DNA of 64,000 nucleotides from Thalassospira indica (lineage in GTDB: Bacteria; Pseudomonadota; Alphaproteobacteria; Rhodospirillales; Thalassospiraceae): contig NZ_CP031555.1 of assembly GCF_003403095.1 (NCBI RefSeq), positions 3,722,001 to 3,786,000 on the forward strand. Direction: 5' to 3'. Below the pieces are notes generated by a model. It did no database searches and had not been told where the DNA came from. It saw only the letters and a program-made list of their open reading frames with translations. The number at the start of each line of letters is the position of its first letter. Position 1 is the first letter of the stretch. Positions 45,872-55,136 of the stretch are shown in pieces. The position numbers were made by a program, and so were the translations under genes.

Positions 45872-46208
45872 TTTCATTCCAACTGATCGATCGTCTCGGG
45901 TGCCGCGGCCGTTTTTGGCCGCCGCTATTCTGTTCGCAAGGCTCATGTTTTCATGTCTTTTGCGGGTCTGGCAAATTGCCGCAAAACAGACAGCAGCGCA
46001 ACAGCATTACTCAAATTGCCATCCCGACGACAATTTCTGCTCTATTTCAACAAATTACCCATCTTTAGGATAGCAGACCTGTCCCCTTGAATGGTTGCAA
46101 CCACCACTATGCGATGATTACCTTTATCCTAGGTTGTAGTACGCTTGATCAAATCCCTGCACATGTAGAACAAAGCTAATGATCGCGCGACGTCCAAGGA
46201 CAATAAAA
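45872..46208. other. 337-bp gap between cimA and a small gene
   Basis: No gene seen. It should hold both promoters. The only marked structure is the palindrome at 46092-46103. Confidence 0.4.
46092..46103. repeat. 12-bp palindrome upstream of small gene
   Basis: TGGTTGCAACCA is a perfect palindrome of operator size. No regulator is identified. Confidence 0.4.
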
Positions 46209-46457
46209 ATGGCAAATGACGCCCCCACCAGCGTTGATATCATGATGCTTGCCGGCCTGACGTGGGAACGTACCGGTCGCAATTGCTGGACTGCATCAGA
46301 CCGTTTTGCCCGCTACATCATATTCCGTGACATTGATGAACGTTGGTATGGCGACTGGGAACGGGACGGGGAACTGACCCGTGCGGATTGGTCTTGCCCG
46401 ATCCTTGAAACATTTGCCGAATACATGGTCGACAACGCCCGGCGGCAGTCGTCCTGA
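46209..46457 (+). CDS. Small protein of unknown function
   Basis: I do not recognise this 82-residue protein. It is Trp-rich, with WERTGRNCWTASDRFARYIIFRDIDERWYGDWERDG. There is no signal peptide. The ATG at 46209 has AAGGA eight bases upstream, supporting real translation; an earlier ATG at 46179 has no site. Confidence 0.65.
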   Translation: MANDAPTSVDIMMLAGLTWERTGRNCWTASDRFARYIIFRDIDERWYGDWERDGELTRADWSCPILETFAEYMVDNARRQSS

Positions 46458-46611
46458 TGATCAGACGGGTAACCACGCCCGCAAAATCAGATACAACTAA
46501 TAAATTGCCCTTCAAATACGCGTCCGCCCCTGCTTTTCCTTGCGTTTGACGCCATGTCGATTATGTGTTGGGGTATCACAACGTTACATAATCCGAGGCA
46601 AGCCTAATCCA

Positions 46612-47307
46612 ATGACCAAAGCCATTCCCATGCAGATCGACATTGTTTCGGACGTTGTCTGTCCGTGGTGCATCATCGGTTACAAGAACCTTGAAGACGC
46701 CATCAGCCGTCTGGACGGCGAAATTGACGTCACCCTGCGCTGGCACCCGTTCGAACTGAACCGCGATATGCCGCCCGAGGGCCAGGACCTCTCGGAACAT
46801 ATCAGCGAAAAATACGGCCTGACTGCCGATCAAAGTGCCGATAGCCGCGCCCGCATCACCATGATGGGCGAAAATGTCGGCTTCCCGATCCATTTCGGGT
46901 CAGATGCACGCATCTATAACACCTTTGACGCCCACCGCCTGCTGTACTGGGCGGGCAAGGAAGGCGAATACGGCCAGCAGACCGCGCTTAAACTCAACCT
47001 GTTTGCCGCTTACTTCCAGGGTGGTGACAACACCGCCGACCATGGTGTTTTGAAACGCGCGGTCGAGGAAGTCGGCCTTTCACCGGAACGTGCCGCCGAA
47101 ATCCTGGCTAGCGACGAATTCGCCAAGGAAGTCCGCGCCGAGGAAGACGAATTTGGCGATGCCGGCATCAGTTCGGTGCCGACCTATGTGGTCAATGGCA
47201 AATTCGCCATTTCCGGCGGCCACCCGCCAGAAGTGTTCGAGCAGGCCCTTTCGGAGATCGCGCGCCAAGGTGACGAAATCCTTGCCGAAGCACAAAACGA
47301 CGCCTGA
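46612..47307 (+). CDS. FrnE-like DsbA-family oxidoreductase
   Basis: The 231-residue protein begins with the thioredoxin-like strand IDIVSDVVCPWCIIGYKNLE holding a CPWC redox motif. DSARIYNTFDAHRLLYWAGKEG and GISSVPTYVVNGKFAISGGHPPE with the cis-Pro (VPTYVV) match FrnE/YwbO-type cytoplasmic DsbA relatives. No signal peptide is present. Such proteins act in disulfide handling or stress resistance. The start at 46612 is chosen; ATG at 46630 is also possible. Confidence 0.88.
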   Translation: MTKAIPMQIDIVSDVVCPWCIIGYKNLEDAISRLDGEIDVTLRWHPFELNRDMPPEGQDLSEHISEKYGLTADQSADSRARITMMGENVGFPIHFGSDARIYNTFDAHRLLYWAGKEGEYGQQTALKLNLFAAYFQGGDNTADHGVLKRAVEEVGLSPERAAEILASDEFAKEVRAEEDEFGDAGISSVPTYVVNGKFAISGGHPPEVFEQALSEIARQGDEILAEAQNDA

Positions 47308-47333
47308 TTAGGCCCAAGTGCAGACAGATGAAC

Positions 47334-47362
47334 AAAGCCCGGTCCATTGGATCGGGCTTTTT
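47334..47362 (+). terminator. Terminator after the FrnE-like gene
   Basis: A 12-bp stem, AAAGCCCGGTCC with GGATCGGGCTTT (one G-T pair), has a 3-nt loop ATT and is followed by TT. Confidence 0.88.
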
Positions 47363-47428
47363 CGTGGCCCTCGACAGAACTCAAATACCGATCTAGGCTG
47401 ATCTTGCCACCACACAAGGAAACGCCCC

Positions 47429-48085
47429 ATGATCAGCCTTGCCGAGTTTGGGCAATATCTGCCCGGAATATTGCTGTCTTATGCTGCGTTGCTTGTCGGG
47501 CTCATCAGCCCCGGCCCTGCCCTTTTGGGCTTGATGGGCGTGTCGCTTGATCAGGGCCGCCGTGCCGGGCAACATTTTGCCCTTGGCATTGGAACCGGAT
47601 CGTTTTCGATCGGTCTTCTGACCCTGACTGGGCTGTCGGCTGTTTTGGCGACTTATGCTGATGCGATGACGGCCATCCGGATTTTTGGCGGGCTTTATTT
47701 GCTGTGGATGTCCTATCGGGCGTTTCGTACGGCATTTCGCAAACCACCCACCACATCAGACATCGCTGACGCCGTTGATACCCGAAAGATATCCGGACGC
47801 GGTTATTACTTTCGCGGATTAGGACTTCACTTGACCAATCCCAAAGCCATCCTGACCTGGATTGCCATCATTTCAATCGGCTTTCATGAAGGTGCCCCGC
47901 TTTGGGTTGGGGCTGCGATTGTGATTGGCTGCGGTCTGATTTCCACCAGCATCCATTTGCTTTATGCCACCGCCTTTTCCACCGCCCCGGCGATTTCGAT
48001 TTATCGCCGTGCAGCCGGATGGATCAACGGATTGCTTGGTGTGTTCTTTGCCGCCGTTGGGCTACGGTTACTGATCAACCGCTAA
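47429..48085 (+). CDS. LysE/RhtB-family exporter
   Basis: The 218-residue protein has about six membrane helices and the family start LVGLISPGPALLGLMGVSL with GRRAGQHFALGIGTGSF, and LGLHLTNPKAILTWIAIISIG in the middle. Members export amino acids or derivatives; the substrate is unknown. AAGGAA precedes the ATG. It converges with the MFS gene 15 bp away. Confidence 0.88.
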   Translation: MISLAEFGQYLPGILLSYAALLVGLISPGPALLGLMGVSLDQGRRAGQHFALGIGTGSFSIGLLTLTGLSAVLATYADAMTAIRIFGGLYLLWMSYRAFRTAFRKPPTTSDIADAVDTRKISGRGYYFRGLGLHLTNPKAILTWIAIISIGFHEGAPLWVGAAIVIGCGLISTSIHLLYATAFSTAPAISIYRRAAGWINGLLGVFFAAVGLRLLINR

Positions 48086-48100
48086 GCTGTCAGCGAAAGG

Positions 48101-49432
48101 CTATGCCTTGGGCGTCTTGTCTTCTGCAGCCTCGGCCTTTTCTGCTTCAGCTTCCTCAGCGGCTGCTTCTTCGGCAGCAGCCTCTTCTGCGGCGGCCTCG
48201 GCCTGCTCGGCCGCCCATACCCCGGCAGTTTCAACCGCCATGGGGGATGCCGTCGGCAGAACGCTGACATAGCTTTCGGTTTCTTCAACCGGCAGGGCTT
48301 CACGACGCGTCATGCGATAAAGCGCATAAAGCGCAATCACCGCAAAGGTCCCGGCAAGCACCAGCCAGAACGACTGCGGGCCAAGATGTTCCATCGACCA
48401 ACCGGCAATCAACGGGCCAAGAATTGCACCCACCCCGAAGGTCAGAACAAGACCACCTGATGCGGCAGGCATTTCTTCGAGTGACAGGAAATCATTGGTG
48501 TAGGCCAGAAACAGCGCGTAAAGCGGCGTGGTCATGCCGCCTGCGACAAAGGCAGCACACATCATAAAGACCAACTGGTTACCTGATAGCCAGCCAAGCA
48601 TACAGGCCGACATGGCAACTGCCGCCGCACCAAAAATCAGCTTGCGACGATCCATGCGGTCCGACAACCAGCCAATCGGATATTGGAATACCAACGCACC
48701 GGCAAACAGCATCGCGACAAAGGTCGCGATCTGCACGGTCGTCATTTCGATCTGGGTGCCATAAACCGCCGCCATACCGGTCTGGGTGGCATACACACAG
48801 CCCAGCAGGAAGATGCCCACGGTACTGAGCGGCGATCCGGCAAACAGTTCCTTAAGCCCCATCGGACGGGCGGCCTCGGTCACTGGCACGGACGAGGCCG
48901 ACAGCAGGATAGGCGCAAAGGAAATCGAGACCAGAATGGACGCAACAATAAACAGGGCCGAGTTCGCAGCATCGCCAAGCGTCAAAAGCCCCTGCGCGCC
49001 GATAATGCCAAGCGTCTGGGCAATCATATAAGCCGACAGAACCTTGCCGCGGGTTTCGTTGGTCGAGGCATCATTAAGCCAGCTTTCCGCCGTGACATAA
49101 ATCCCCGACATGCAAAAGCCCAAGATTACGCGCAAAGCCGTCCATGCCCATGGCTCGGCAATCAGCGGAAAGGCAATCAACCCAGCGGAGGTAAAACTTC
49201 CGAGTGCAGCAAAGACGCGCACATGGCCCACCCGCTTGATCATGCGCGGTGTGATGCGCGCGCCTGACAGGAAACCGGCAAAGTAACCCGATGTGACAAT
49301 CGCCAGTTCGGCCGAGGAAAAACCTTCAATCCCGCCGCGCAAACCGATCAGGGTGAAATGCATGCCATTGCCCAGCATGATCAGGACAACTCCAATAAGA
49401 AGTGCCCAGACACTGGTTAAAACCTGGATCAT
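48101..49432 (-). CDS. MFS transporter with Ala/Glu-rich tail
   Basis: The 443-residue protein has 12 membrane helices. Typical MFS loops are seen, such as GWLSDRMDRRKLIFG between helices 8 and 9 region and SGARITPRMIKRVG between 2 and 3. It resembles YcaD-type permeases. The last 45 residues are a soluble Ala/Glu repeat (EEAAAEEAAAEEAEAEK), predicted helical and in the cytoplasm. Substrate unknown. Confidence 0.85.
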   Translation of the reverse strand: MIQVLTSVWALLIGVVLIMLGNGMHFTLIGLRGGIEGFSSAELAIVTSGYFAGFLSGARITPRMIKRVGHVRVFAALGSFTSAGLIAFPLIAEPWAWTALRVILGFCMSGIYVTAESWLNDASTNETRGKVLSAYMIAQTLGIIGAQGLLTLGDAANSALFIVASILVSISFAPILLSASSVPVTEAARPMGLKELFAGSPLSTVGIFLLGCVYATQTGMAAVYGTQIEMTTVQIATFVAMLFAGALVFQYPIGWLSDRMDRRKLIFGAAAVAMSACMLGWLSGNQLVFMMCAAFVAGGMTTPLYALFLAYTNDFLSLEEMPAASGGLVLTFGVGAILGPLIAGWSMEHLGPQSFWLVLAGTFAVIALYALYRMTRREALPVEETESYVSVLPTASPMAVETAGVWAAEQAEAAAEEAAAEEAAAEEAEAEKAEAAEDKTPKA

Positions 49433-49599
49433 GAATCGCCCTTTCGCACTTTGGGGATTACCGGACTGTCTGTGAGCTCAGCGCGCCTTGGTCTGATGTC
49501 GTGTTGGTTCAGACAAATGACAAGTCTCAGCGAAAAGTACGAAACCACTGATCACATTCAGTTTCCAGACTTTTTTCGGTATGAAGGGGATTTTTTGAC

Positions 49600-50316
49600 C
49601 TAAGCAGCCGGGTCTCTGATCTCTGCCTCGGTCAGGCGTTTGGAGGTGACCCCGTTTTTAAGATCAAGCCAGCCGCAAAAAACAGTCACCCAGACGGCGA
49701 CTAGCATCAAGTACGCGACATACTGATCCATCACCCAAAGCGTGCCGGCGGACATCACACACCACGCCAAGGGAACCGGCAACAAAACCCACCGCCAGGT
49801 CCCGCGCGACAGCAAAACAAAACCCAACGTGCCAAGCGCTGTTGGATCGGCGGCACTGCCAAAAATTTCGGCCTGCACCAAGTCGCGCCCTTCAATCAGG
49901 CCAATAAACGGATAGACAAGCAGCGCAAAGGCAACCAGAGACGCCCCGACATAACACGACAAATCCCCGCGCCAGCCAAAACGAAGCGGCAACGGACGCG
50001 CAGCAAAGATGGCGAACAAAACTACCTGCAGGGCAAAGGCCGGGAGCAGATAGGGCACCGCCCAATTGATCGGCCGATAATATTGCCAAAGGAAGCCATA
50101 GCCCGACCAGGCCCAGACCAGCGCCAACAACACCAGAATAACCCGGTTGCCGCGAAAACCGTGACGCAGGGCAAGGCCCGATGCGGTCAACCCGGCAATC
50201 AGCGCACTGGCAACCACCAGCCACCAGGTGGTGTTCATGGTTTCAAACAGCCGGAAATAGACACGCGGCGAAAACAGCAACAGGTCTGCCAGTCCGTAAT
50301 CCCACCATTCAGTCAT
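49600..50316 (-). CDS. Multi-pass membrane protein of unknown function
   Basis: The 238-residue product has about seven hydrophobic helices and a short polar N-terminus beginning MTEWWDYGLADLLLFSPRVY. I suspect the DUF6064 group of integral membrane proteins but cannot confirm it. The ATG at 50316 follows a G-rich site. It lies 24 bp after the aldo/keto reductase gene on the same strand, so the two are probably co-transcribed. Confidence 0.65.
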   Translation of the reverse strand: MTEWWDYGLADLLLFSPRVYFRLFETMNTTWWLVVASALIAGLTASGLALRHGFRGNRVILVLLALVWAWSGYGFLWQYYRPINWAVPYLLPAFALQVVLFAIFAARPLPLRFGWRGDLSCYVGASLVAFALLVYPFIGLIEGRDLVQAEIFGSAADPTALGTLGFVLLSRGTWRWVLLPVPLAWCVMSAGTLWVMDQYVAYLMLVAVWVTVFCGWLDLKNGVTSKRLTEAEIRDPAA

Positions 50317-50340
50317 GCTGTTTGCCCCCAATTGCCTTGA

Positions 50341-51282
50341 TCACACCAGAACGCCAATGACGGCGGCGATCTGTTCGCGCATTTTTTCATCGGGCAATGG
50401 CCCTGTTGCGGCCGCCATGTTTTCCGCCGCATGGGCCGGTTTGGTGGTGGCCGGGATCGGACACGTCACCGCTGGATGGGCGATCAGATATTTCAAAATC
50501 AACTGCGCCCAGCTCTTGGCTTCAAGTTCGGCGGCAAATTCCGGCAAGGGTTGGCCTTCCAGACGTTCAGTCAGGCTGCCGCCACGAAACGGCCGGTTCA
50601 CAATCACCGCAATCCCGCGATCATATGCCAGTGGCAAAAGATAATCCTCAACCTTGCGGTCAATCGGGTTATAGGTCACCTGCACGAAATCAAGCCGTTC
50701 GTTCTTCATCACCGCGATCAGGTCTTCGGTACGTCGCCCGTGCGAGGTTGTCACACCGACATGGCGCAACTGCCCTTCGTCCTTCATCCGAAACAGAAGC
50801 GGCAGGTTTTCATTGATGCCCAGCAGGTTATGGACCTGCAAAAGGTCAAACTGCTCGACCTTCCACCGATCTGATGTCTCGGCGATCTGTTCGGCACCAT
50901 CGCCTGCGGTCCAGACCTTGTCGGTCGAAAACACACGATCGCGCGCACCAAGTTTATCAAGCCCGTAGCCAATCACATCCTGGGCGGAGCCATACATCGG
51001 CGAACTGTCAATCATGCGCCCACCGGCATCGAAGAACGCCGACATCACATCCGCGCACTGATTACGCAGCTCAATGTCTTGGCCGACATTGAACGTGATC
51101 CAGCTTCCGAGCCCGACAGCGGGGATTTCTTCACCGGTTGAGGGGATTTGCTTTTGCAGTATTTCTGATGCGCGCGCATCGGAGCTTCCCTGCGCCCAGG
51201 CCGGCATACCCGACGCCAACAGGCCAAGCGCCCCTAATGAGGCAGAAGCCTTCAGAAACCCTCGACGGTCAAATTCAGACAT
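50341..51282 (-). CDS. Tat-exported aldo/keto reductase
   Basis: A twin-arginine signal DRRGFLKASASLGALGLLASG (about 5-30) shows that this reductase is exported folded, which is unusual for a family that is mostly cytoplasmic. The barrel keeps the catalytic residues: Asp and Tyr in RMIDSSPMYGSA, Lys in VFSTDKVWT, and His in LLQVHN. C-terminal cofactor-binding residues are less clear (IPATTKPAHAAENM). A periplasmic source of NADPH is not expected, so the donor is an open point. It is divergent from the merR gene. Confidence 0.85.
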   Translation of the reverse strand: MSEFDRRGFLKASASLGALGLLASGMPAWAQGSSDARASEILQKQIPSTGEEIPAVGLGSWITFNVGQDIELRNQCADVMSAFFDAGGRMIDSSPMYGSAQDVIGYGLDKLGARDRVFSTDKVWTAGDGAEQIAETSDRWKVEQFDLLQVHNLLGINENLPLLFRMKDEGQLRHVGVTTSHGRRTEDLIAVMKNERLDFVQVTYNPIDRKVEDYLLPLAYDRGIAVIVNRPFRGGSLTERLEGQPLPEFAAELEAKSWAQLILKYLIAHPAVTCPIPATTKPAHAAENMAAATGPLPDEKMREQIAAVIGVLV

Positions 51283-51420
51283 GGCTTAGAGCACCTTTTC
51301 GTTGCTTCGGACCAATCTTCAAACATGATCCATCAAGATTTGGGCAGAATTCTGCCCTACCGCAACCTTAGGTACTTCCAAGCCTTTCTCGCCAAATCAC
51401 AAGGCTTTGCAAAATACTGC

Positions 51421-51451
51421 TTGACCTAGAGTGCGCTCCAGCTCTTAGCCT
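51421..51451 (+). promoter_or_regulatory. MerR-type promoter with 19-bp spacer
   Basis: TTGACC (51421-51426) and TAGCCT (51446-51451) are spaced by 19 bp, longer than usual, the design that MerR proteins untwist. The spacer holds a dyad around GAGTGCGCTC. It lies 40 bp ahead of the merR gene, so autoregulation of merR-CMD is likely, and the divergent reductase may be included. Confidence 0.7.
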
Positions 51452-51490
51452 GATGCAGCATTGAATAACTTCAACACAAAGGTGCCCGTC

Positions 51491-51865
51491 ATGATGATTG
51501 GCGAAGTGGCAGACAAAAGCGGTTTTTCCATCGACACCCTTCGATATTACGAAAAGATCGGCCTTCTACCAAATGCAGACCGCGACCCCGGCGGACGTAG
51601 GTTCTATGACCGCGATATTTTGCGCTGGCTCGACTTTCTTGGTCGGCTCAGGGATCTCGGGATGCCAATTCGCGACCGGGTGCTATATGCCCGGCTGCGC
51701 GCCGAGGGTGACAGTACGATCGAAGCCCGCAGGTCCTTGCTTCAAACCTATCGCGACGAGCTTGCAACCCGTATCGCAAGTCTGACCGAAACGCTTGATG
51801 TCCTGGATGCCAAAATTGCCAGTTACGACACGACGGGTGCGCCATTAAAGGACCCTAAAAAATGA
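51491..51865 (+). CDS. MerR-family regulator
   Basis: The N-terminal winged helix IGEVADKSGFSIDTLRYYEKIGLL with GRRFYDRDILRWLDFLGRLRDLGMPI is typical, followed by a coiled-coil dimerisation helix to about residue 115. No Cys-rich metal site is seen, so it is more like the small-molecule or aldehyde group than true MerR. The ATG at 51491 follows AAAGG by 8 bases. The stop overlaps the next gene by 4 bp. Confidence 0.88.
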   Translation: MMIGEVADKSGFSIDTLRYYEKIGLLPNADRDPGGRRFYDRDILRWLDFLGRLRDLGMPIRDRVLYARLRAEGDSTIEARRSLLQTYRDELATRIASLTETLDVLDAKIASYDTTGAPLKDPKK

Positions 51866-52254
51866 CCGAAACCAAATCCGCCCTGGAAGCTGGTCGCAAA
51901 ATCGTGGCCATTCTGAACCCGGACCTTGAAGGCCAACTGTCAGAAAAATACGACGGTCTGGTATCTGACTTTGCAGAAACACTGGTTGAATGGGGTTATG
52001 GGCGTCATTATGCACGCCCGGGACTTGATCTTAAAACCCGGCAACTTTGCACGATTTCGGCCCTGACCGTGCTCGGTGGTCAAACCGCCCCGCAGCTCAA
52101 GATAAATATTCGCCACACCCTGGCAGCAGGTGCCACCCGTACGGAAGTTATTGAGGCCATCTGGCAAATGGCCGTTTATGGCGGCCTTCCAGCCGCAATC
52201 AATGGCCTGAATGCGGCACAAGAACTGTTTGATGAAATGGATCAGGCCGCCTGA
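51862..52254 (+). CDS. Carboxymuconolactone decarboxylase-family protein
   Basis: This 130-residue protein is one CMD/AhpD-like domain with LDLKTRQLCTISALTVLGGQTAPQL, and INIRHTLAAGATRTEVIEAIWQMAVYGGLPAAINGL. Only one Cys of the AhpD CxxC pair is present, so peroxidase-reductase activity is not expected; a decarboxylase or unknown role remains. It is co-translated with merR by an ATGA overlap. In other bacteria CMD genes with MerR and aldo/keto reductase genes form small aldehyde or oxidant responses. Confidence 0.88.
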   Translation: MTETKSALEAGRKIVAILNPDLEGQLSEKYDGLVSDFAETLVEWGYGRHYARPGLDLKTRQLCTISALTVLGGQTAPQLKINIRHTLAAGATRTEVIEAIWQMAVYGGLPAAINGLNAAQELFDEMDQAA

Positions 52255-52271
52255 TTATCCGACTATCAACG

Positions 52272-52303
52272 AAAAAGGCCGCAGCGATACCTGCGGCCTT
52301 TTA
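52272..52303. terminator. Bidirectional terminator between CMD and cysS
   Basis: A 12-bp stem AAAAGGCCGCAG (52273-52284) with CTGCGGCCTTTT (52291-52302) and a 6-nt loop has A/T tracts on both sides. Confidence 0.93.
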
Positions 52304-52325
52304 TCATTTTCGTGGCGGCTGGACG

Positions 52326-53702
52326 TTAAACGCGCTTCCAGCTGGTCCCATCCTTGAAGTCTTCAAGGATGATGCCGCGTGCCAGAAGGTCATCACGGAT
52401 TTTGTCCGCCGTTGCGAAATCCTTGTTCTTCTTGGCATCTGCGCGCTTTGCGATCAGCCCATCGATCTCGGCCGCCTCGTCTTCATCGGCCGATCCGGTA
52501 AACCAGGCTTCGGGATCCGCTTCAAGAATGCCCAAAAGCTTGGCCGCGGCAAGGATTTCACCCTTGGCCTCAGCCCGTTCGAACTTCTTTTCCGCCTTGT
52601 TGAACTTGGTCACCAGGTTATGGAATTCCGAAATCGCAAGCGGTGTATTGAGGTCATCACACAGCGCATCCAGAACCGCACGCGGTACCGGCATTTCTTC
52701 CGGTGTCACATCGCGACTTTGACGAAGCGCGGTATAGAACCGATCCAGCGCCTCTTTGGCCTGACGCAGGTTTTCTTCTGTCCAGTTGATCGGCTGATGA
52801 TAATGGGTTCCCATCATCGCCAGACGGATCGCCTCACCCGGCCATTTTTCAAGCAGCTCATGCACGGTGACGAAGTTGCCCAATGACTTGGACATCTTTT
52901 CGCCTTCGACCATCAGATGCCCGTTATGCATCCAGTATTTGGCGTAGCTGGAACCCTTGTTCGCGCAGCAGCTTTGCGCCAGTTCGTTTTCATGGTGCGG
53001 GAACACCAGATCCGAACCACCGCCATGGATGTCAAAATTCTCGCCCAGATAACGCGTCGACATGGCAGAGCATTCAATATGCCACCCCGGACGGCCCCGG
53101 CCCCACGGGCTATCCCATCCCGGAATGTCATCACTGGATGGTTTCCACAGAACAAAGTCTGCCGGATCTTTTTTATAGGGTGCAACTTCAACACGTGCAC
53201 CGGCGATCATTTCCTTGCGATCACGGCGCGACAGCTTGCCATAGTCATCATACGCCTCGACCGAGAACAGCACATGGCCCTCGGCGGCATAGGCAAAGCC
53301 CTGCTCGATCAGGCTTTCGCACATGGCGATCATTTCAGCGATATGTTCGGTCGCGCGCGGTTCGATATCGGGCTTGGCGGCATTAAGCGCGCCCATATCT
53401 TCCAGATAGGCCTGATGGGTGCGCTTGGTGATTTCCGAAATCGGCTCGCCGCTTTCCTTCGCGCGCGCGTTGATCTTGTCATCAACGTCCGTGACATTCC
53501 GCACATAGGTCACCTTGGGATAGATATGGCGCAGCACGCGCACCAGCGTATCAAACACCACCACCGGGCGGGCATTGCCGACATGGGCATAGTCATAGAC
53601 CGTCGGGCCGCAGACATAGAGGCGCACGTGATCGGGATCAATCGGCGCGAACACCTGCTTTTCGCGGGTGAGCGTATCAGAGATGCGAAGGGTTTTGGTC
53701 AT
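52326..53702 (-). CDS. cysS: Cysteinyl-tRNA synthetase
   Basis: The 458-residue class I synthetase has the CysS start [18 protein letters not shown] (HIGH-like HVGN) with the zinc Cys, the WHIECSAMS and [19 protein letters not shown] blocks with further zinc ligands, and the KMSKS motif in [11 protein letters not shown]. Length is normal. It is the last gene of nadE-gltX-cysS on the - strand. Confidence 0.97.
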   Translation of the reverse strand: MTKTLRISDTLTREKQVFAPIDPDHVRLYVCGPTVYDYAHVGNARPVVVFDTLVRVLRHIYPKVTYVRNVTDVDDKINARAKESGEPISEITKRTHQAYLEDMGALNAAKPDIEPRATEHIAEMIAMCESLIEQGFAYAAEGHVLFSVEAYDDYGKLSRRDRKEMIAGARVEVAPYKKDPADFVLWKPSSDDIPGWDSPWGRGRPGWHIECSAMSTRYLGENFDIHGGGSDLVFPHHENELAQSCCANKGSSYAKYWMHNGHLMVEGEKMSKSLGNFVTVHELLEKWPGEAIRLAMMGTHYHQPINWTEENLRQAKEALDRFYTALRQSRDVTPEEMPVPRAVLDALCDDLNTPLAISEFHNLVTKFNKAEKKFERAEAKGEILAAAKLLGILEADPEAWFTGSADEDEAAEIDGLIAKRADAKKNKDFATADKIRDDLLARGIILEDFKDGTSWKRV

Positions 53703-53769
53703 TTCAAACGTCCGTTTGGCTGTGTTATCGGGTCAAATGCGTGCATTTTCCGGCGATCAAAGCAGATGC

Positions 53770-55122
53770 CTAGACCGCCTTCCCACACAACCGGTCACGC
53801 GCCTTTTCAGACCCGATCAGAACCAGCATCGTCGACATTTCCGGACCATGTTCGCGCGCGGTCAACGCCTTGCGTAGCGGCATGAAAAGCTGTTTGCCCT
53901 TGCGTCCGGTTTCATCCTTAAGGGCTGTGGTCCAGGTTTTCCAGCTGGTGCCATCAAGTTCACCTTCGGGCAGCATTTCGGCGGCCTTTTTCAGGAACTC
54001 GGCATCCTCGGCATCGATTTCGGGAATGACGTTTTTGTGGATCACATCCCACCATTCCAGTGCCTCGGCCACGCGCCAGCAATTGCCGCGCACCGCATTC
54101 CAGAACATCTCGTCGGCATCTGCCATGCCAGCCGCTTCAAGCTTTGGCTTGGCGGCCTCAAACGACATTTCGTGAATGACTTTTTCATTGAGGCTTGCCA
54201 GTTCGGCCGGATCAAATTTCGGCGTGGAGCGGCCGTAGTGATCCAGATCGAATTTCTCAAGCACCTGCGAAAGGTTCGCCGGCTCAATTTTGTCCGACGC
54301 GCCAAGGCCGGTCAGAAGGCCAACAAGCGCCTCGACCTCAAACCCGTCATTGCGCAGTTCGCGCAATGAAAGGCTGCCCAGACGTTTGGAAAGCTGCGAG
54401 CCACCCGGCCCCGCCAAAAGCGGCATATGGGCAAATTCAAGCGCACCCGGTTTTCCACCAAGCGCCAGATACAGCAATATCTGCGACACGGTGTTGGTCA
54501 CATGGTCTTCTCCGCGGATGATATGGGTAACACCCATTTCAAGGTCATCCACCACCGAGCCCAGCATATAAAGCAACGACCCATCTTCACGGATCAGGAC
54601 CGGGTCAGACACATGTTCGGTATCAAACGAGCAGATCCCGCGCGTCAGGTCATCCCATTCGACCATGCCGTCGGTCAGAAGGAAACGCCAATGCGGCTTG
54701 CGGCCTTCGGCCTCAAGGGCCGCAATTTCTTCATCAGACAGCGTCAATGCCTTGCGGTCATAGATGAAGGGCTGGTGACGCTGGCGGGCAGCCTTGCGTT
54801 TCCAGTTGAGCTCGCCCTCGGTCTCGTAGCACGGATAAAGCAATTCGCGCTTCTTCAGGTCATCAATCGCCGCATCATATTTATCCTGACGCAGGCTTTG
54901 ACGTTCTTCCTGATCCCAGTCGATGCCAAGCCAGGTCAGATCTTCACGGATCGCATCGACATATTCGTCTTTGGAGCGTACCGGATCGGTATCGTCAAAG
55001 CGCAGGATGAATTTCCCGCCTGATTTACGGGCATAAAGCCAGTTCATCAGCGCCACACGGGCGTTACCGACGTGAAGAAGCCCGGTCGGGCTGGGGGCAA
55101 ATCGCAGAACAGGTTTTGTCAT
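53770..55122 (-). CDS. gltX: Glutamyl-tRNA synthetase
   Basis: The 450-residue class I synthetase has RFAPSPTGLLHVGNARVALMNW (HIGH region reads HVGN), the FDDTDPVRSKDEY block and the KMSKS-like SQLSKRLGS. Many alphaproteobacteria have two gltX copies; the KLSKR-type site and HVGN suggest this may be the second paralogue. The ATG at 55122 lies 14 bp after the nadE stop; a GTG at 55138-55140 overlapping that stop would add six residues. Confidence 0.93.
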   Translation of the reverse strand: MTKPVLRFAPSPTGLLHVGNARVALMNWLYARKSGGKFILRFDDTDPVRSKDEYVDAIREDLTWLGIDWDQEERQSLRQDKYDAAIDDLKKRELLYPCYETEGELNWKRKAARQRHQPFIYDRKALTLSDEEIAALEAEGRKPHWRFLLTDGMVEWDDLTRGICSFDTEHVSDPVLIREDGSLLYMLGSVVDDLEMGVTHIIRGEDHVTNTVSQILLYLALGGKPGALEFAHMPLLAGPGGSQLSKRLGSLSLRELRNDGFEVEALVGLLTGLGASDKIEPANLSQVLEKFDLDHYGRSTPKFDPAELASLNEKVIHEMSFEAAKPKLEAAGMADADEMFWNAVRGNCWRVAEALEWWDVIHKNVIPEIDAEDAEFLKKAAEMLPEGELDGTSWKTWTTALKDETGRKGKQLFMPLRKALTAREHGPEMSTMLVLIGSEKARDRLCGKAV

Positions 55123-55136
55123 TTCAAACTTTTCAA

